Of a stretch of DNA of 64,000 nt, positions 44,265 through 53,111 are shown piece after piece (position 1 is the first letter of the stretch; each line of letters begins with the position of its first letter). A model generated the notes under the pieces. It ran no database searches. It was not told the origin of the DNA and saw only the letters and a program-made list of their open reading frames with translations. Where the stretch lies: positions 96,001 through 160,000 of the forward strand of contig NZ_CP004388.1 of assembly GCF_000300235.2 (NCBI RefSeq). The letters run 5' to 3'. Origin of the DNA: Thalassospira xiamenensis M-5 = DSM 17429 (GTDB taxonomy: Bacteria; Pseudomonadota; Alphaproteobacteria; Rhodospirillales; Thalassospiraceae). The translations under genes and the position numbers were made by a program.

Positions 44265-45272
44265 ATGAGTGCCGAAAATCTCCATGTCGGTGTGATCGGC
44301 GCAACCGGTGCGGTTGGCGTCGAGCTGATCAATGTTATGTTTGATCGCAACTTCCCTGTGGGTGAACTCACCCTGTTCGCATCCGAGCGTTCTGCAGGCA
44401 AGACCGTGGAGACTAAGTACGGTACTAAGACCATCGCACTGTTTTCGGTTGAAGAAGCCAAGCAGTGTGACATTGTCTTCCTTGCAGTTTCCGGTGATTT
44501 CGCCAAGGAATTCGCCCCGCAGATTGCCGAGGGCGCGCTGGTGATCGACAACTCTTCGGCGTTCCGTCTGAATGACGATGTGCCGTTGATCGTGCCGGAA
44601 ATCAATGGTGATCTTGCCAAGACTGCCAAGCTTGTTGCCAATCCGAACTGCACCACTGCGATTGCAGCCGTGGCTCTTTGGCCGCTGCACAAGGCATTTG
44701 GTCTGAAAAAGGTGTTTGTATCCACCTATCAGGCGGCGTCTGGTGCGGGGCAGCCGGGCATGAACGAACTGCGTGAAGGTTTGGCCGCAGGTCTTGAAGG
44801 CAGGCCGGTCCCGGCCGAGGTGTTTGCTCATCCGCTGGCTTTCAACGTTATCCCGCATATCGATAGCTTCCAGGAAAATGGCTATACCCGCGAAGAGATG
44901 AAGGTTACCTGGGAAACCCGCAAAATCTTTGGTACGCCGAACCTGCCAGTATCGTGCACGGCTGTGCGTATTCCGACCGAGCGTACCCATTCGGAGTCCA
45001 TCGTGATCGAAACCGAAAAGGCTGTGACCCCGGCGGCCGCGCGTGAGGCACTGGCGAATGCCAAGGGCGTTAAACTGGTCGATGATCCGGCAAACAATGT
45101 CTATCCGATGCCGATCAACGCGACCAAGCAGTATGACGTCGAAGTCGGTCGTATCCGGTCAAACCTGATCTTTGGTGATCATGGTCTGGAACTGTTTGTT
45201 GCCGGTGACCAGTTGCTTAAAGGTGCCGCGTTGAACGCAGTCCAGATCGCTGAAGCCTATATCGCGGATTAA
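44265..45272 (+). CDS. asd: Aspartate-semialdehyde dehydrogenase
   Basis: A 335-residue NADP-dependent enzyme reducing aspartyl phosphate to the semialdehyde, the branch point to lysine, methionine and threonine. Cofactor loop VGVIGATGAVGVELI is at residues 8-22, the catalytic Cys in VANPNCTTAIA near 130, and the Gln in STYQAASGAG near 160. The SCTAVRIPTERTHSE segment carries substrate-binding residues. It has a strong promoter and its own terminator. It feeds the dapD/dapE pathway and metZ of this window. Confidence 0.97.
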   Translation: MSAENLHVGVIGATGAVGVELINVMFDRNFPVGELTLFASERSAGKTVETKYGTKTIALFSVEEAKQCDIVFLAVSGDFAKEFAPQIAEGALVIDNSSAFRLNDDVPLIVPEINGDLAKTAKLVANPNCTTAIAAVALWPLHKAFGLKKVFVSTYQAASGAGQPGMNELREGLAAGLEGRPVPAEVFAHPLAFNVIPHIDSFQENGYTREEMKVTWETRKIFGTPNLPVSCTAVRIPTERTHSESIVIETEKAVTPAAAREALANAKGVKLVDDPANNVYPMPINATKQYDVEVGRIRSNLIFGDHGLELFVAGDQLLKGAALNAVQIAEAYIAD

Positions 45273-45294
45273 GCGATATAACGGATGCTAAATG

Positions 45295-45326
45295 AAAACG
45301 GCCCCGATTTCGGGGGCCGTTTTTGT
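45295..45326 (+). terminator. Terminator of asd
   Basis: AAAACGGCCCC pairs with GGGGCCGTTTT around a small loop and ends in TTTTTG; it starts 22 bases after the asd stop. The A-run suggests it may also serve the convergent cyclase gene. Confidence 0.9.
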
Positions 45327-45343
45327 TTGTGAAATCACCATAT

Positions 45344-46780
45344 TCAGGCAACAGAGATGTGATCCCGTCCGGTATTTTTGGCGGTATAAAGCGCATTATC
45401 AACACGTGTGATTAGCGTTTCAAACTCCTCGCCATCACGATATTCCGTGATGCCGGCGCTGACTGTGACCAGAATGTTATCCCGTCCGAAACGTATCGGG
45501 TGTTCGCGAATGGCATCAGCAATTTCGCGTGCCTTGGTCATGGCTTCCTGCCGGTTGAGTCCAGGCAGAAGAAGAACAAATTCATCACCACCCCAACGGC
45601 ATAGCGTATCTGATTCCCGCGAATGATGGCGAATGGTGGTGGCAACTTCCTTAAGCGTTGCATCACCTCCCGGATGGCCGAACGTATCGTTGACCTCTTT
45701 GAATTCATCAAGATCAATACAGACGATGCCAAGCGGTTCTGCCCGGCGTTTGCAGGATTTGGCCACACCTTCAAATACCAGATCAAAAACCTGTCGATTG
45801 CACGCACCGGTCAGCTTATCGCGCGATGCCAGTTCTTCCAGGCGGTTCTGATAATTGCGGATCGTCAGATATGCGGCAATGCTGACAATTGCCGTGATCA
45901 GAAGGGATATGGCGATATTGATCAGGAAGGTGGTTTCAATCTGCTGATCACCGATATGCTCCTTTTGTTCAACCAGCAATAACCAACCGAATTCGGGAAC
46001 AAGGCGACTGTTGACGAAATAGGTTTCACCGTGGTCCTCGTAGGTGATCGAAGAGCCCGGAGACGTCAGAATCTGCGTCGCATGAATACGAATGCCATCG
46101 CGATCATGCAATGTTTCGGACGTGCCAAAGCCACTGCCGTGCAGGGTGATGCGGCCTTCCTGATCAACAAAGTAAATCGTCCGGCCATACCGTTTCTGAT
46201 AGGTTTCTATCAGGCGGGTCACAGAGTTGACGGATAGGCCAACACCGGTAATGCCGATGACATTGCCATCATAATCGCGCACCTGATAATTGACGAAAAC
46301 GGCCAGGCGCGACCGGTCTGCGGTATCGTGATCAACATTGATTTCATAAGGTTTTTGATTGTCGCGGGCCTGAAAATACCAGAAATCAGCCGGATCATCT
46401 CTGGATACCTGCTTGATCATGCCGGTCGGGTGATAATAGTTCCGGGTTTTATCCGAGATGAAATAAGCTGTGACCGTGTCATAGCGCATCTGGATTTCGC
46501 TGAGATAGCGAATGATTTGTTCGGGATCATTTTCCCCGCCAAGCGTCCAGTCGCGGACAAAGGTGTCCTGCGCCATCAGTGACGAAATAAAGATCGGTTG
46601 CAACAGGTCGCGCTGGATTTCCGAATAGATGTTGTCACTGGTGAGTGGCAGGGTGCTCTCGGAAATCTGCTGTTCCAGCGATTGTCGTGCGACATAGAAG
46701 CTGACAAAACTCGTGGTCAGAAATCCGACAACGAGCAAAATGCATAAGACGACGGCGAAATAGATTTTCTTTCCCGGCAC
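45344..46780 (-). CDS. Membrane diguanylate cyclase with extracytoplasmic sensor
   Basis: A 478-residue protein. TM1 is at about 7-30, followed by a periplasmic double-Cache-like sensor to about 280 (YFISDKTRNYYHP, VFVNYQVRDYDGNVIGITGVG). TM2 is near 285-305. The GGDEF domain at 315-478 has DKLTGACNRQVF, IDLDEFKEVNDTFGH and the intact catalytic RWGGDEF. RESD, five residues before it, fits the inhibitory I-site RxxD, so c-di-GMP should feedback-inhibit. It has a GTG start. It opposes the EAL protein at 21690 in the c-di-GMP balance; ligand unknown. Confidence 0.93.
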   Translation of the reverse strand: MPGKKIYFAVVLCILLVVGFLTTSFVSFYVARQSLEQQISESTLPLTSDNIYSEIQRDLLQPIFISSLMAQDTFVRDWTLGGENDPEQIIRYLSEIQMRYDTVTAYFISDKTRNYYHPTGMIKQVSRDDPADFWYFQARDNQKPYEINVDHDTADRSRLAVFVNYQVRDYDGNVIGITGVGLSVNSVTRLIETYQKRYGRTIYFVDQEGRITLHGSGFGTSETLHDRDGIRIHATQILTSPGSSITYEDHGETYFVNSRLVPEFGWLLLVEQKEHIGDQQIETTFLINIAISLLITAIVSIAAYLTIRNYQNRLEELASRDKLTGACNRQVFDLVFEGVAKSCKRRAEPLGIVCIDLDEFKEVNDTFGHPGGDATLKEVATTIRHHSRESDTLCRWGGDEFVLLLPGLNRQEAMTKAREIADAIREHPIRFGRDNILVTVSAGITEYRDGEEFETLITRVDNALYTAKNTGRDHISVA

Positions 46781-46949
46781 GGAAAGCCCCCAAGGTAGTT
46801 TCAGGGCAACGATATTCGTTGCAAGTTATTGTTATTTTGGGAATTTTATTTTCCCAAGTATAATTTATTCGATAATTTTCATGTTTTCTATCGGCCATTT
46901 CGCCGAATTAACGAATTACTTTCATAGGTAGTAAATTATATCAAAAAAT

Positions 46950-46978
46950 AAACCGCCAGTCATTAAAGCTGGCGGTTT
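46950..46978 (-). terminator. Terminator of purU
   Basis: AAACCGCCAG pairs with CTGGCGGTTT (46969-46978); on the - strand it is followed by TTTTTTG. It lies 30 bases after the purU stop in an AT-rich gap (46800-46990). Confidence 0.88.
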
Positions 46979-47008
46979 GATGAGAGATTGTGGTTTCGCG
47001 TCTGTGTT

Positions 47009-47875
47009 TTATCGACGGAAGACGACGGTCTTGCTGCCATTGCGGAAAACACGATGTTCGCAATGCATCTGAATTGCGCGCGAGAAGACGACGGATTCAA
47101 TATCGCGCCCGATTTCAACCATGTCTTCGGCCGTCATCGTATGATCGACATGTTCGATGGCCTGATGGATGATCGGTCCTTCATCAAGGTCGGCTGTGAC
47201 ATAGTGCGCAGTTGCCCCGATCAGTTTCACGCCCCGCGAATGCGCCTGATGATAAGGTTTGGCACCCTTGAAGCTGGGCAGGAAGGAGTGATGAATATTG
47301 ATGCAGCGACCTTCAAGTTCGCGGCACAGATCGGTTGAAAGAACCTGCATATAGCGCGCCAAACCAACCAGATCGGCATCGTGTTCGTCGACGATATCAA
47401 GCAGTTTGGCTTCCTGGGTTGCTTTGGTTTCTTTGGTCACCGGGAGGTGATAGTAAGGAATTCCGTACCATTCGACGATTCCACGCATGTCTTCGTGGTT
47501 TGAAACAATGGCCGGGATTTCGATATGCACATTGTTTGAGGCAACCCGGTGCAGCAGATCGTTCAGGCAGTGGCCAAACTTTGACACCATCAGCAACACT
47601 TTTGGCTTCCGATGGAAATCGTGAAGTTCCCACTGCATCGTGAATTTTTCTGCGATGGTGGCGAATTTATCGGCAAATTCGGCCTTTGTGCGTAGGGCAC
47701 GACCGGCATCGAATTTCACGCGCATGAAAAAGCGATTGCTCTGCGGGTCGCCGAATTGCTCCAGCTTGTTGACGAACGCGCCTTCTTCGGCAAGGAAGCT
47801 GGTGACACCGGCGACGATCCCGAACGTATCCGGGCAGGTGATCGTCAGGATGAAGGTTTTGGCGAGTTCGGACAT
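47009..47875 (-). CDS. purU: Formyltetrahydrofolate deformylase
   Basis: A 288-residue enzyme hydrolysing 10-formyl-THF to THF and formate, balancing the one-carbon pool. An N-terminal ACT domain (FILTITCPDTFGIVAGVTSF) is followed by the formyltransferase-like domain: LLMVSKFGHCLNDLL, INIHHSFLPSFKGAKPYHQA with catalytic Asn/His, and TAHYVTADLDEGPII with the catalytic Asp. I use ATG 47875 for the normal length; in-frame starts at 47914 and 47998 add residues without similarity. Confidence 0.95.
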   Translation of the reverse strand: MSELAKTFILTITCPDTFGIVAGVTSFLAEEGAFVNKLEQFGDPQSNRFFMRVKFDAGRALRTKAEFADKFATIAEKFTMQWELHDFHRKPKVLLMVSKFGHCLNDLLHRVASNNVHIEIPAIVSNHEDMRGIVEWYGIPYYHLPVTKETKATQEAKLLDIVDEHDADLVGLARYMQVLSTDLCRELEGRCINIHHSFLPSFKGAKPYHQAHSRGVKLIGATAHYVTADLDEGPIIHQAIEHVDHTMTAEDMVEIGRDIESVVFSRAIQMHCEHRVFRNGSKTVVFRR

Positions 47876-48203
47876 TTCCGCTTTGTCTTTCGGTTTATGA
47901 ATTTTGACCTGCATGCGATATACCGGCGTTGGCAGGCCGTGCCAACCCGGAATTGGCGTTAAACAAGCTCTGCCAACGCTGATAGACCTAATACGCATAG
48001 CTCTATGATTGAAGGCATGAAATTACGATCAAGCAAGGAGCCACACGTTTAAAAGCTGGACATTGGCAGGGCATGTGCGAAGAATTCCGCTTCGTTTGCT
48101 GGAAGATGATGCAAACGAACTGGTTTTTCGGTTATGCAGTGCAGCTTGTCGGGATAATCGCGAAGACATGTCATGCCCGGTTCAATGGGAACGGGCGTAA
48201 AAC

Positions 48204-49670
48204 ATGGTACGGGGCTTTTCATTGATCGATTTTCGTCCAATCCTTTTCATTATCGGCATTTTGCTGTGCACCCTGTCGATCGGGATGTTCATCCCTGCCT
48301 TGGTTGATATGTATTACGGGCAACGGGATTGGTTGGTGTTTTCAGCCGCGTCGGCCGTATCGCTGTTCATCGGCGGTGCGCTAGTGATGATGAACCGGAC
48401 CGAGAATCTCAAAATCACATCGCGACAGGCTTTTATCCTGACCACAACAAGCTGGCTTGTTCTGACTGCCGTATCCGCATTGCCGTTTGCGTTTTCCGAC
48501 CTTGATATGAGCTACACGGACGCGTTCTTTGAAGCGATGTCGGGGATTTCGACGACCGGTTCGACCGTGATCGTCGGACTTGATACTGCCCCACCGGGCA
48601 TTTTGCTATGGCGCGCACTTTTGCAGTGGCTTGGTGGGATCGGGATCATTGTGATGGCAATTGCCGTCATGCCGATGCTGCGTGTTGGCGGTATGCAGCT
48701 TTTCCGGATGGAAAACTCTGACAAGTCCGATAAGGCTTTTCCGCGTGCAACCCAGATCGCCATTGGTATCGCCAGTTTGTATCTGGGCTTTACCATAATT
48801 TGGGCGTTTCTTTTGTGGTGGGCGGGTATGCCCGGATTTGATTCGATTGCCCATGCGATGACGACGATTGCGACCGGTGGCTTTTCGACCAAGGACGCAT
48901 CGGTCGGGCATTTTGATAATGCCGCAGTTGATGTGATCATCACATTGGGTATGGCAACGGGCGCATTGCCCTTTATCCTTTATCTTCAAATGCTGCGTGG
49001 CAGGACCTTGGCGCTTTTTATGGATGGTCAGGTTCGCTGGTTCGTTGCGATTGCCAGTTCGATCATTCTGGGTCTGACCATCTGGCATTCGCAAACAAAC
49101 GATGTCGCCTTCCTGAATGCGCTTCGATACACGTCGTTTAATATCATTTCCGTGATGACGGGGACTGGCTACGCCACAACCGATTACGGCCTTTGGGGAC
49201 CATTTGCCGTTACGGTATTCTTTTTTGTAATGTTTATCGGCGGCTGTGCCGGCTCAACGACCTGCGGGGTCAAGATATTCCGCCTGCAGGTGCTTTACGA
49301 AATCGCCAAGGTTCAGCTTTCTCATATGCTGCGGCCTCATGGTGTTTTCATCGCTTATTATAACCGGAAACCGCTTTCCGAAGACGTTACGGAATCGGTG
49401 CTCAGCTTTTTCTTCCTGTTCGTCTTCTGCTTTGTGGTTCTGGCGGCGGCTCTTGGCGCAATGGGTCTTGATTTCATTACGGCGGTTTCAAGTGCCGGTA
49501 CAGCGATTGCCAATGTCGGTCCCGGACTTGGTCCGATTGTCGGTCCGTCCGGTAACTTCGCAACCCTGCCAGACGGGGCAAAGTGGTTGATGTCGATCGG
49601 TATGCTGATTGGCCGGTTGGAGGTCTTCACCGTTCTGGTGCTGCTGTTCCCGGCTTTCTGGCGCGACTGA
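48204..49670 (+). CDS. trkH: Potassium uptake protein TrkH (paralogue 2)
   Basis: A 488-residue Trk channel subunit. Start MVRGFSLIDFRPILFIIG is typical. Filters are STTGSTVIVG, TIATGGFSTK, MTGTGYATTD and IANVGPGLGP. It ends LLFPAFWRD, the same closing motif as paralogue 1 (LLMPAFWRD), and the two clearly share ancestry. In the third repeat MTGTGY replaces ITTTGY. Having two copies 6 kb apart without trkA suggests different affinity or ion preference, both probably gated by a TrkA encoded elsewhere. Confidence 0.95.
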   Translation: MVRGFSLIDFRPILFIIGILLCTLSIGMFIPALVDMYYGQRDWLVFSAASAVSLFIGGALVMMNRTENLKITSRQAFILTTTSWLVLTAVSALPFAFSDLDMSYTDAFFEAMSGISTTGSTVIVGLDTAPPGILLWRALLQWLGGIGIIVMAIAVMPMLRVGGMQLFRMENSDKSDKAFPRATQIAIGIASLYLGFTIIWAFLLWWAGMPGFDSIAHAMTTIATGGFSTKDASVGHFDNAAVDVIITLGMATGALPFILYLQMLRGRTLALFMDGQVRWFVAIASSIILGLTIWHSQTNDVAFLNALRYTSFNIISVMTGTGYATTDYGLWGPFAVTVFFFVMFIGGCAGSTTCGVKIFRLQVLYEIAKVQLSHMLRPHGVFIAYYNRKPLSEDVTESVLSFFFLFVFCFVVLAAALGAMGLDFITAVSSAGTAIANVGPGLGPIVGPSGNFATLPDGAKWLMSIGMLIGRLEVFTVLVLLFPAFWRD

Positions 49671-49696
49671 TTTTACTCTTCCAGCCTGCCATGATA

Positions 49697-49722
49697 CCCC
49701 GCCTTTGTGCGGGGTTTTCTTT
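49697..49722 (+). terminator. Terminator of trkH paralogue 2
   Basis: CCCCGC (49697-49702) pairs with GCGGGG (49709-49714), followed by TTTTCTTTTTC, 26 bases after the stop. Confidence 0.88.
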
Positions 49723-49802
49723 TTCTTTCTAAGTTGATTGTCACCGAAACCCGTTGCGATTTGATTGATTGACAGATTGGGTCATTTGTCCTAAATCTCA
49801 AA

Positions 49803-49818
49803 TAGGGCAATTGTCCTA
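49803..49818. promoter_or_regulatory. Candidate TetR operator
   Basis: TAGGGCAATTGTCCTA is a 16-base near-palindrome (one mismatched pair), 38 bases before the TetR start. A related half-site, TTTGTCCTAAA, lies about 20 bases upstream. Confidence 0.6.
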
Positions 49819-49856
49819 GTCGAGTTTCAAGCACCCATCATTCAGGTTGAACAGAC

Positions 49857-50462
49857 ATGATCGTGGAACAGGGCACGCGCGAACGGATTGTCGAAGCTGC
49901 GGATCAGCTGTTTTATCAACAGGGGTTCGAGCCGACCTCCTTTGCAGATATCGCAGCCGAGGTCGGCATATCGCGTGGCAATTTCTATTATCACTTCAAA
50001 ACCAAGGACGAGATTCTTGATGCCGTGATCAATCGGCGTCTGACCAATACCGAACAGATGCTTGATCACTGGGAAGCCACCGGAGAAAACCCGGTCGCCC
50101 GCATTCGAAGTTTCATTCATATTCTGATCGTCAACGGGGAAAAAATCCGACGTTACGGATGCCCGGTCGGAACACTTTCTGCCGAACTGGCAAAGCTCAA
50201 TCATGCTGCGCAAAGTGACGCGGCGGGACTTTTTACCCTTTTCCGCGTCTGGCTAGGTCGGCAGTTCACACGACTTGGCTTTGCCGAACGATCAGACGGT
50301 ATGGCGATGCATTTGCTTGCGCGCAGTCAGGGTGTGGCGGCGCTTGCCAATGCGTTTGGTGATGAAAAATTCGTCCAGTACGAAGTCGATCAGATGTGTG
50401 ACTGGCTGGATGGACAGATGCGGTCGCTTCGTACCCGGAACAACCATGCAGCAACCAAATGA
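49857..50462 (+). CDS. TetR/AcrR-family regulator
   Basis: A 201-residue regulator. The DNA-binding part is at 8-55 (RIVEAADQLFYQQGFEPTSF, then VGISRGNFYYHFKTKDEIL). The ligand domain contains RRYGCPVGTLSAELAK, a Cys-Pro-containing stretch common to TetR proteins of the YxaF/AcrR type. It starts an apparent operon with a YciI-like protein (15 bases) and tag (31 bases). A near-palindrome upstream is the likely autoregulatory site. Confidence 0.92.
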   Translation: MIVEQGTRERIVEAADQLFYQQGFEPTSFADIAAEVGISRGNFYYHFKTKDEILDAVINRRLTNTEQMLDHWEATGENPVARIRSFIHILIVNGEKIRRYGCPVGTLSAELAKLNHAAQSDAAGLFTLFRVWLGRQFTRLGFAERSDGMAMHLLARSQGVAALANAFGDEKFVQYEVDQMCDWLDGQMRSLRTRNNHAATK

Positions 50463-50477
50463 TCAGGGATAATAACG

Positions 50478-50765
50478 ATGTTCACCATTTTACTGACGTT
50501 TTCGGAGAATCGATCGAAGGCATCGCAGTTTATGGAGGGCCATAAACGATGGATCAGCCAGGGGTTTGATGAGGGCGTGTTTCTGGTGGTCGGCAATCTC
50601 CAACCCAGTCGGGGAGGGGGAATTCTTGCGCACAATACGACCATGGAAGAGTTAACGGAACGTCTGAATGCCGACCCGTTTGTTATCGAAAAAATCGTCG
50701 AGGCCGAAATCATTGAAATCACCCCGGCCAGAATGGATGAACGTTTGGAATTCCTGAAGGCGTGA
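50478..50765 (+). CDS. YciI-like protein
   Basis: A 95-residue alpha/beta-barrel protein: FTILLTFSENRSKASQFMEG, HKRWISQGFDEGVFLVVGNL, then a C-terminal EIIEITPARMDERLEFL. In the YciI family the His of GHKRWI and an Asp near it form the putative active site; here His is kept. Its role is unknown. It lies between a TetR gene and tag on the same strand with short gaps, so co-transcription is likely. Confidence 0.88.
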   Translation: MFTILLTFSENRSKASQFMEGHKRWISQGFDEGVFLVVGNLQPSRGGGILAHNTTMEELTERLNADPFVIEKIVEAEIIEITPARMDERLEFLKA

Positions 50766-50796
50766 TATCTCCGGGACTAAGAAAAGAGGGGGCAGT

Positions 50797-51402
50797 ATGG
50801 GAACCACAACGATCAGCGCAGACGGCAAAACACGCTGTAAATGGTGTGATGCAGCACCAGAATTTGATGTCTATCACGATACGGAATGGGGCTTTCCTGT
50901 TGGTGATGATCGCCGGTTATTTGAAAAGATCTGTCTGGAGGGTTTTCAGTCCGGCCTTAGTTGGCGTACGATTCTGACCAAACGCGAGAATTTCCGCACC
51001 GTATTCCATAACTTCGATTTTGATCTTGTTGCTGAGTTTACAGGTCGTGATGTTGAGCGGCTGCTTCGGGATGCGGGCATTATTCGCCACCGTGGCAAGA
51101 TCGAAGCCGTCATCAACAATGCCAAACGTGCGCGCGAAATGGTGGCACTAGAAGGATCGCTTGCCGCTTACTTTTGGCAGTTCGAGCCAAGGGAGGATTC
51201 TGTTGCAAAGCCGCAGACTGCATCCATGTCTGAAATTTCGGTCGCACTTTCAAAGGATCTGAAAAAACGGGGTTGGAAGTTTGTTGGCCCAACGACCGTC
51301 TATGCCTTTATGCAGGCAATGGGCTTGATTAACGATCATGCAGAAGGATGCTTTATGCGACCGGTAATCGATGCTGCGCGCCGGGAATTTGAACGGCCGT
51401 GA
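50797..51402 (+). CDS. tag: DNA-3-methyladenine glycosylase I
   Basis: A 201-residue base-excision repair enzyme removing 3-methyladenine. Zinc ligands are expected in KTRCKWCDAAPEFDVYHDTE (Cys, His) and in the C-terminal NDHAEGCF (His, Cys). The helix-hairpin-helix fold contains EGFQSGLSWRTILTKRENFR, with the family-conserved Glu and Trp. GFVGPTTVYAF-like sequence (KFVGPTTVYAFMQAMG) completes the signature. Third gene of the TetR-YciI-tag group. Confidence 0.95.
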   Translation: MGTTTISADGKTRCKWCDAAPEFDVYHDTEWGFPVGDDRRLFEKICLEGFQSGLSWRTILTKRENFRTVFHNFDFDLVAEFTGRDVERLLRDAGIIRHRGKIEAVINNAKRAREMVALEGSLAAYFWQFEPREDSVAKPQTASMSEISVALSKDLKKRGWKFVGPTTVYAFMQAMGLINDHAEGCFMRPVIDAARREFERP

Positions 51403-51582
51403 TTTTAGAGAAGGTGGCGATGCCAGACCTAGGGTCAGGAGCGGATCGGGGATCGGGATATTGGTCCAGCATCGCCTTGACCCAACAATGCCAAATGAAA
51501 TTCATTTGGTGAAATCGAATGTAAATTTAAATTCGATAGAAAAAATCTATTACTATTGATTCTTTAGCGGAAGCCGACAACT

Positions 51583-53043
51583 TCACATTATGACCCGGAG
51601 CTGCACGCAAAACGTTGCGCCATCCGGCCCTGTCGCGCTCAGGCGAAGGTCCCCTTCATGGGCCAGGATCATTTCCCTTGCGATGGCAAGGCCAAGACCG
51701 GTTCCGCCTTTCCTGCCGGTTGCGGCGAACGGGACAAACAGATTTTTGATTGCCTTTTCAGGTAAGCCGGGCCCGTTATCTATGATCAGGATTTCAGCAA
51801 ACGCGTCCTCTTTATTCTGATCATTTGCAGGTGCCAGTTTGACGGTCACCTCAGTTGCCCCGGCATCTAACGGATTGCGGATCAGGTTGCTGAAGGCACG
51901 AAAAAGCTGATCATAATCGGCTTCAATCATCAGTTCCGGCGGCAGCTCGATATGGATTTTGGCCTTGCAGGGCTCCTTGGCCGTATCGAGGCTTTCCGGC
52001 GCCAGAAGACTTTCACCACCATTCTGCAACAGCACCTGATCGCGCACTTCCTCGATCAATTCGATCAGGGTAAATCGCGCGATATCAAGTGTTGGTGGTG
52101 CTTCACGGGCAAAAGACAGCGTTTGTTCGCTGATATAAACCGCACGCTCCATCGATGATAACAGGCGGGGGACGACGGCACGGACTTCCTGATCCTCGCT
52201 TTGGGCAAGCTTCTCGGTCATCAGCATTGAGGTTGCCAATGCATTGCGCAGGTCGTGGCTGATTTTTGTTGCCGCGGTTCCAAGAGCCGCAAGACGACGA
52301 CGTTGGTTTAACATTGCCTGCAAATCGTGCTGCATATTGGCCAGTTCGTGCCGGGCGATGCCAATTTCATCGTCACGATCGTCTGGCACGATGACTGATC
52401 CCTGATCCTGCGGATTTTCGCGAAAACGGATCATGTCGCTGGTTAATGTTCGCATCGGCCGGACCAGAAGCCGGTTCAACGCAAAATAAACCAGCCCGGC
52501 GGTAAAGAAAGAGATCACCAGCGATAACCCCATCACCCGCCAGCCGAAATTGCGCATGTCTTCTGCCAGACCGTGTTCATGAACCAGTATTTCGATTTCG
52601 AAGTCCGGTGCCATGGATGGCATGCCAACCACACGCAACATACGATCATGCGGCTGGGTCAGGGTCGAAAGACCTTCATACAATGCCATCAGGATGGAAA
52701 AGGTCGTCAGATCGACGTCATGATCGACCTTTGCGGGCATATCATCGCGCTGAAGCAGCAATTTGCGATCATCACGGCGTAAAATAACCGCTTCTATCCC
52801 GGCATTGGACAACAGTTCCTTTTCCAGATCATCGGGGATCATCTGATCGGGTGTGGCTTCCAGTGCCAGTGCCGCCAGGTAACCGGAATCAAGGTGCGCC
52901 TTAAGCCAGTCGACCCGATATCGGGCAACAGACGGTGCAAAGACGAAAATTTCGGCAAGCATCACAAACCCCACAGTCAGCACGAGCAAACGTGCCGACA
53001 GCGATTTGGCCCATGGGGGCAGTTTGAGATGTGGGCGTTCCAT
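51583..53043 (-). CDS. Membrane sensor histidine kinase
   Basis: A 486-residue kinase. TM1 is at about 18-40, an extracytoplasmic loop runs to about 178, TM2 is near 180-200, and HAMP follows (RLLVRPMRTLTSDMIRF). The dimerisation helix has the phospho-acceptor in KISHDLRNALATSML. The ATPase domain shows SNLIRNPLDAGAT (N box), IDNGPGLPE (G1) and GGTGLGLAIAREM (G2). No response-regulator gene is adjacent, so it is orphan in this window. The next gene upstream on the same strand is the flavoprotein at 53112. Signal unknown. Confidence 0.92.
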   Translation of the reverse strand: MERPHLKLPPWAKSLSARLLVLTVGFVMLAEIFVFAPSVARYRVDWLKAHLDSGYLAALALEATPDQMIPDDLEKELLSNAGIEAVILRRDDRKLLLQRDDMPAKVDHDVDLTTFSILMALYEGLSTLTQPHDRMLRVVGMPSMAPDFEIEILVHEHGLAEDMRNFGWRVMGLSLVISFFTAGLVYFALNRLLVRPMRTLTSDMIRFRENPQDQGSVIVPDDRDDEIGIARHELANMQHDLQAMLNQRRRLAALGTAATKISHDLRNALATSMLMTEKLAQSEDQEVRAVVPRLLSSMERAVYISEQTLSFAREAPPTLDIARFTLIELIEEVRDQVLLQNGGESLLAPESLDTAKEPCKAKIHIELPPELMIEADYDQLFRAFSNLIRNPLDAGATEVTVKLAPANDQNKEDAFAEILIIDNGPGLPEKAIKNLFVPFAATGRKGGTGLGLAIAREMILAHEGDLRLSATGPDGATFCVQLRVIM

Positions 53044-53111
53044 GACAAATGTTAGCCAGAGACGGGGAAAAATGTACAGTGTTTCAGAAGCTTGTCCCCA
53101 CTTTGACCGTC

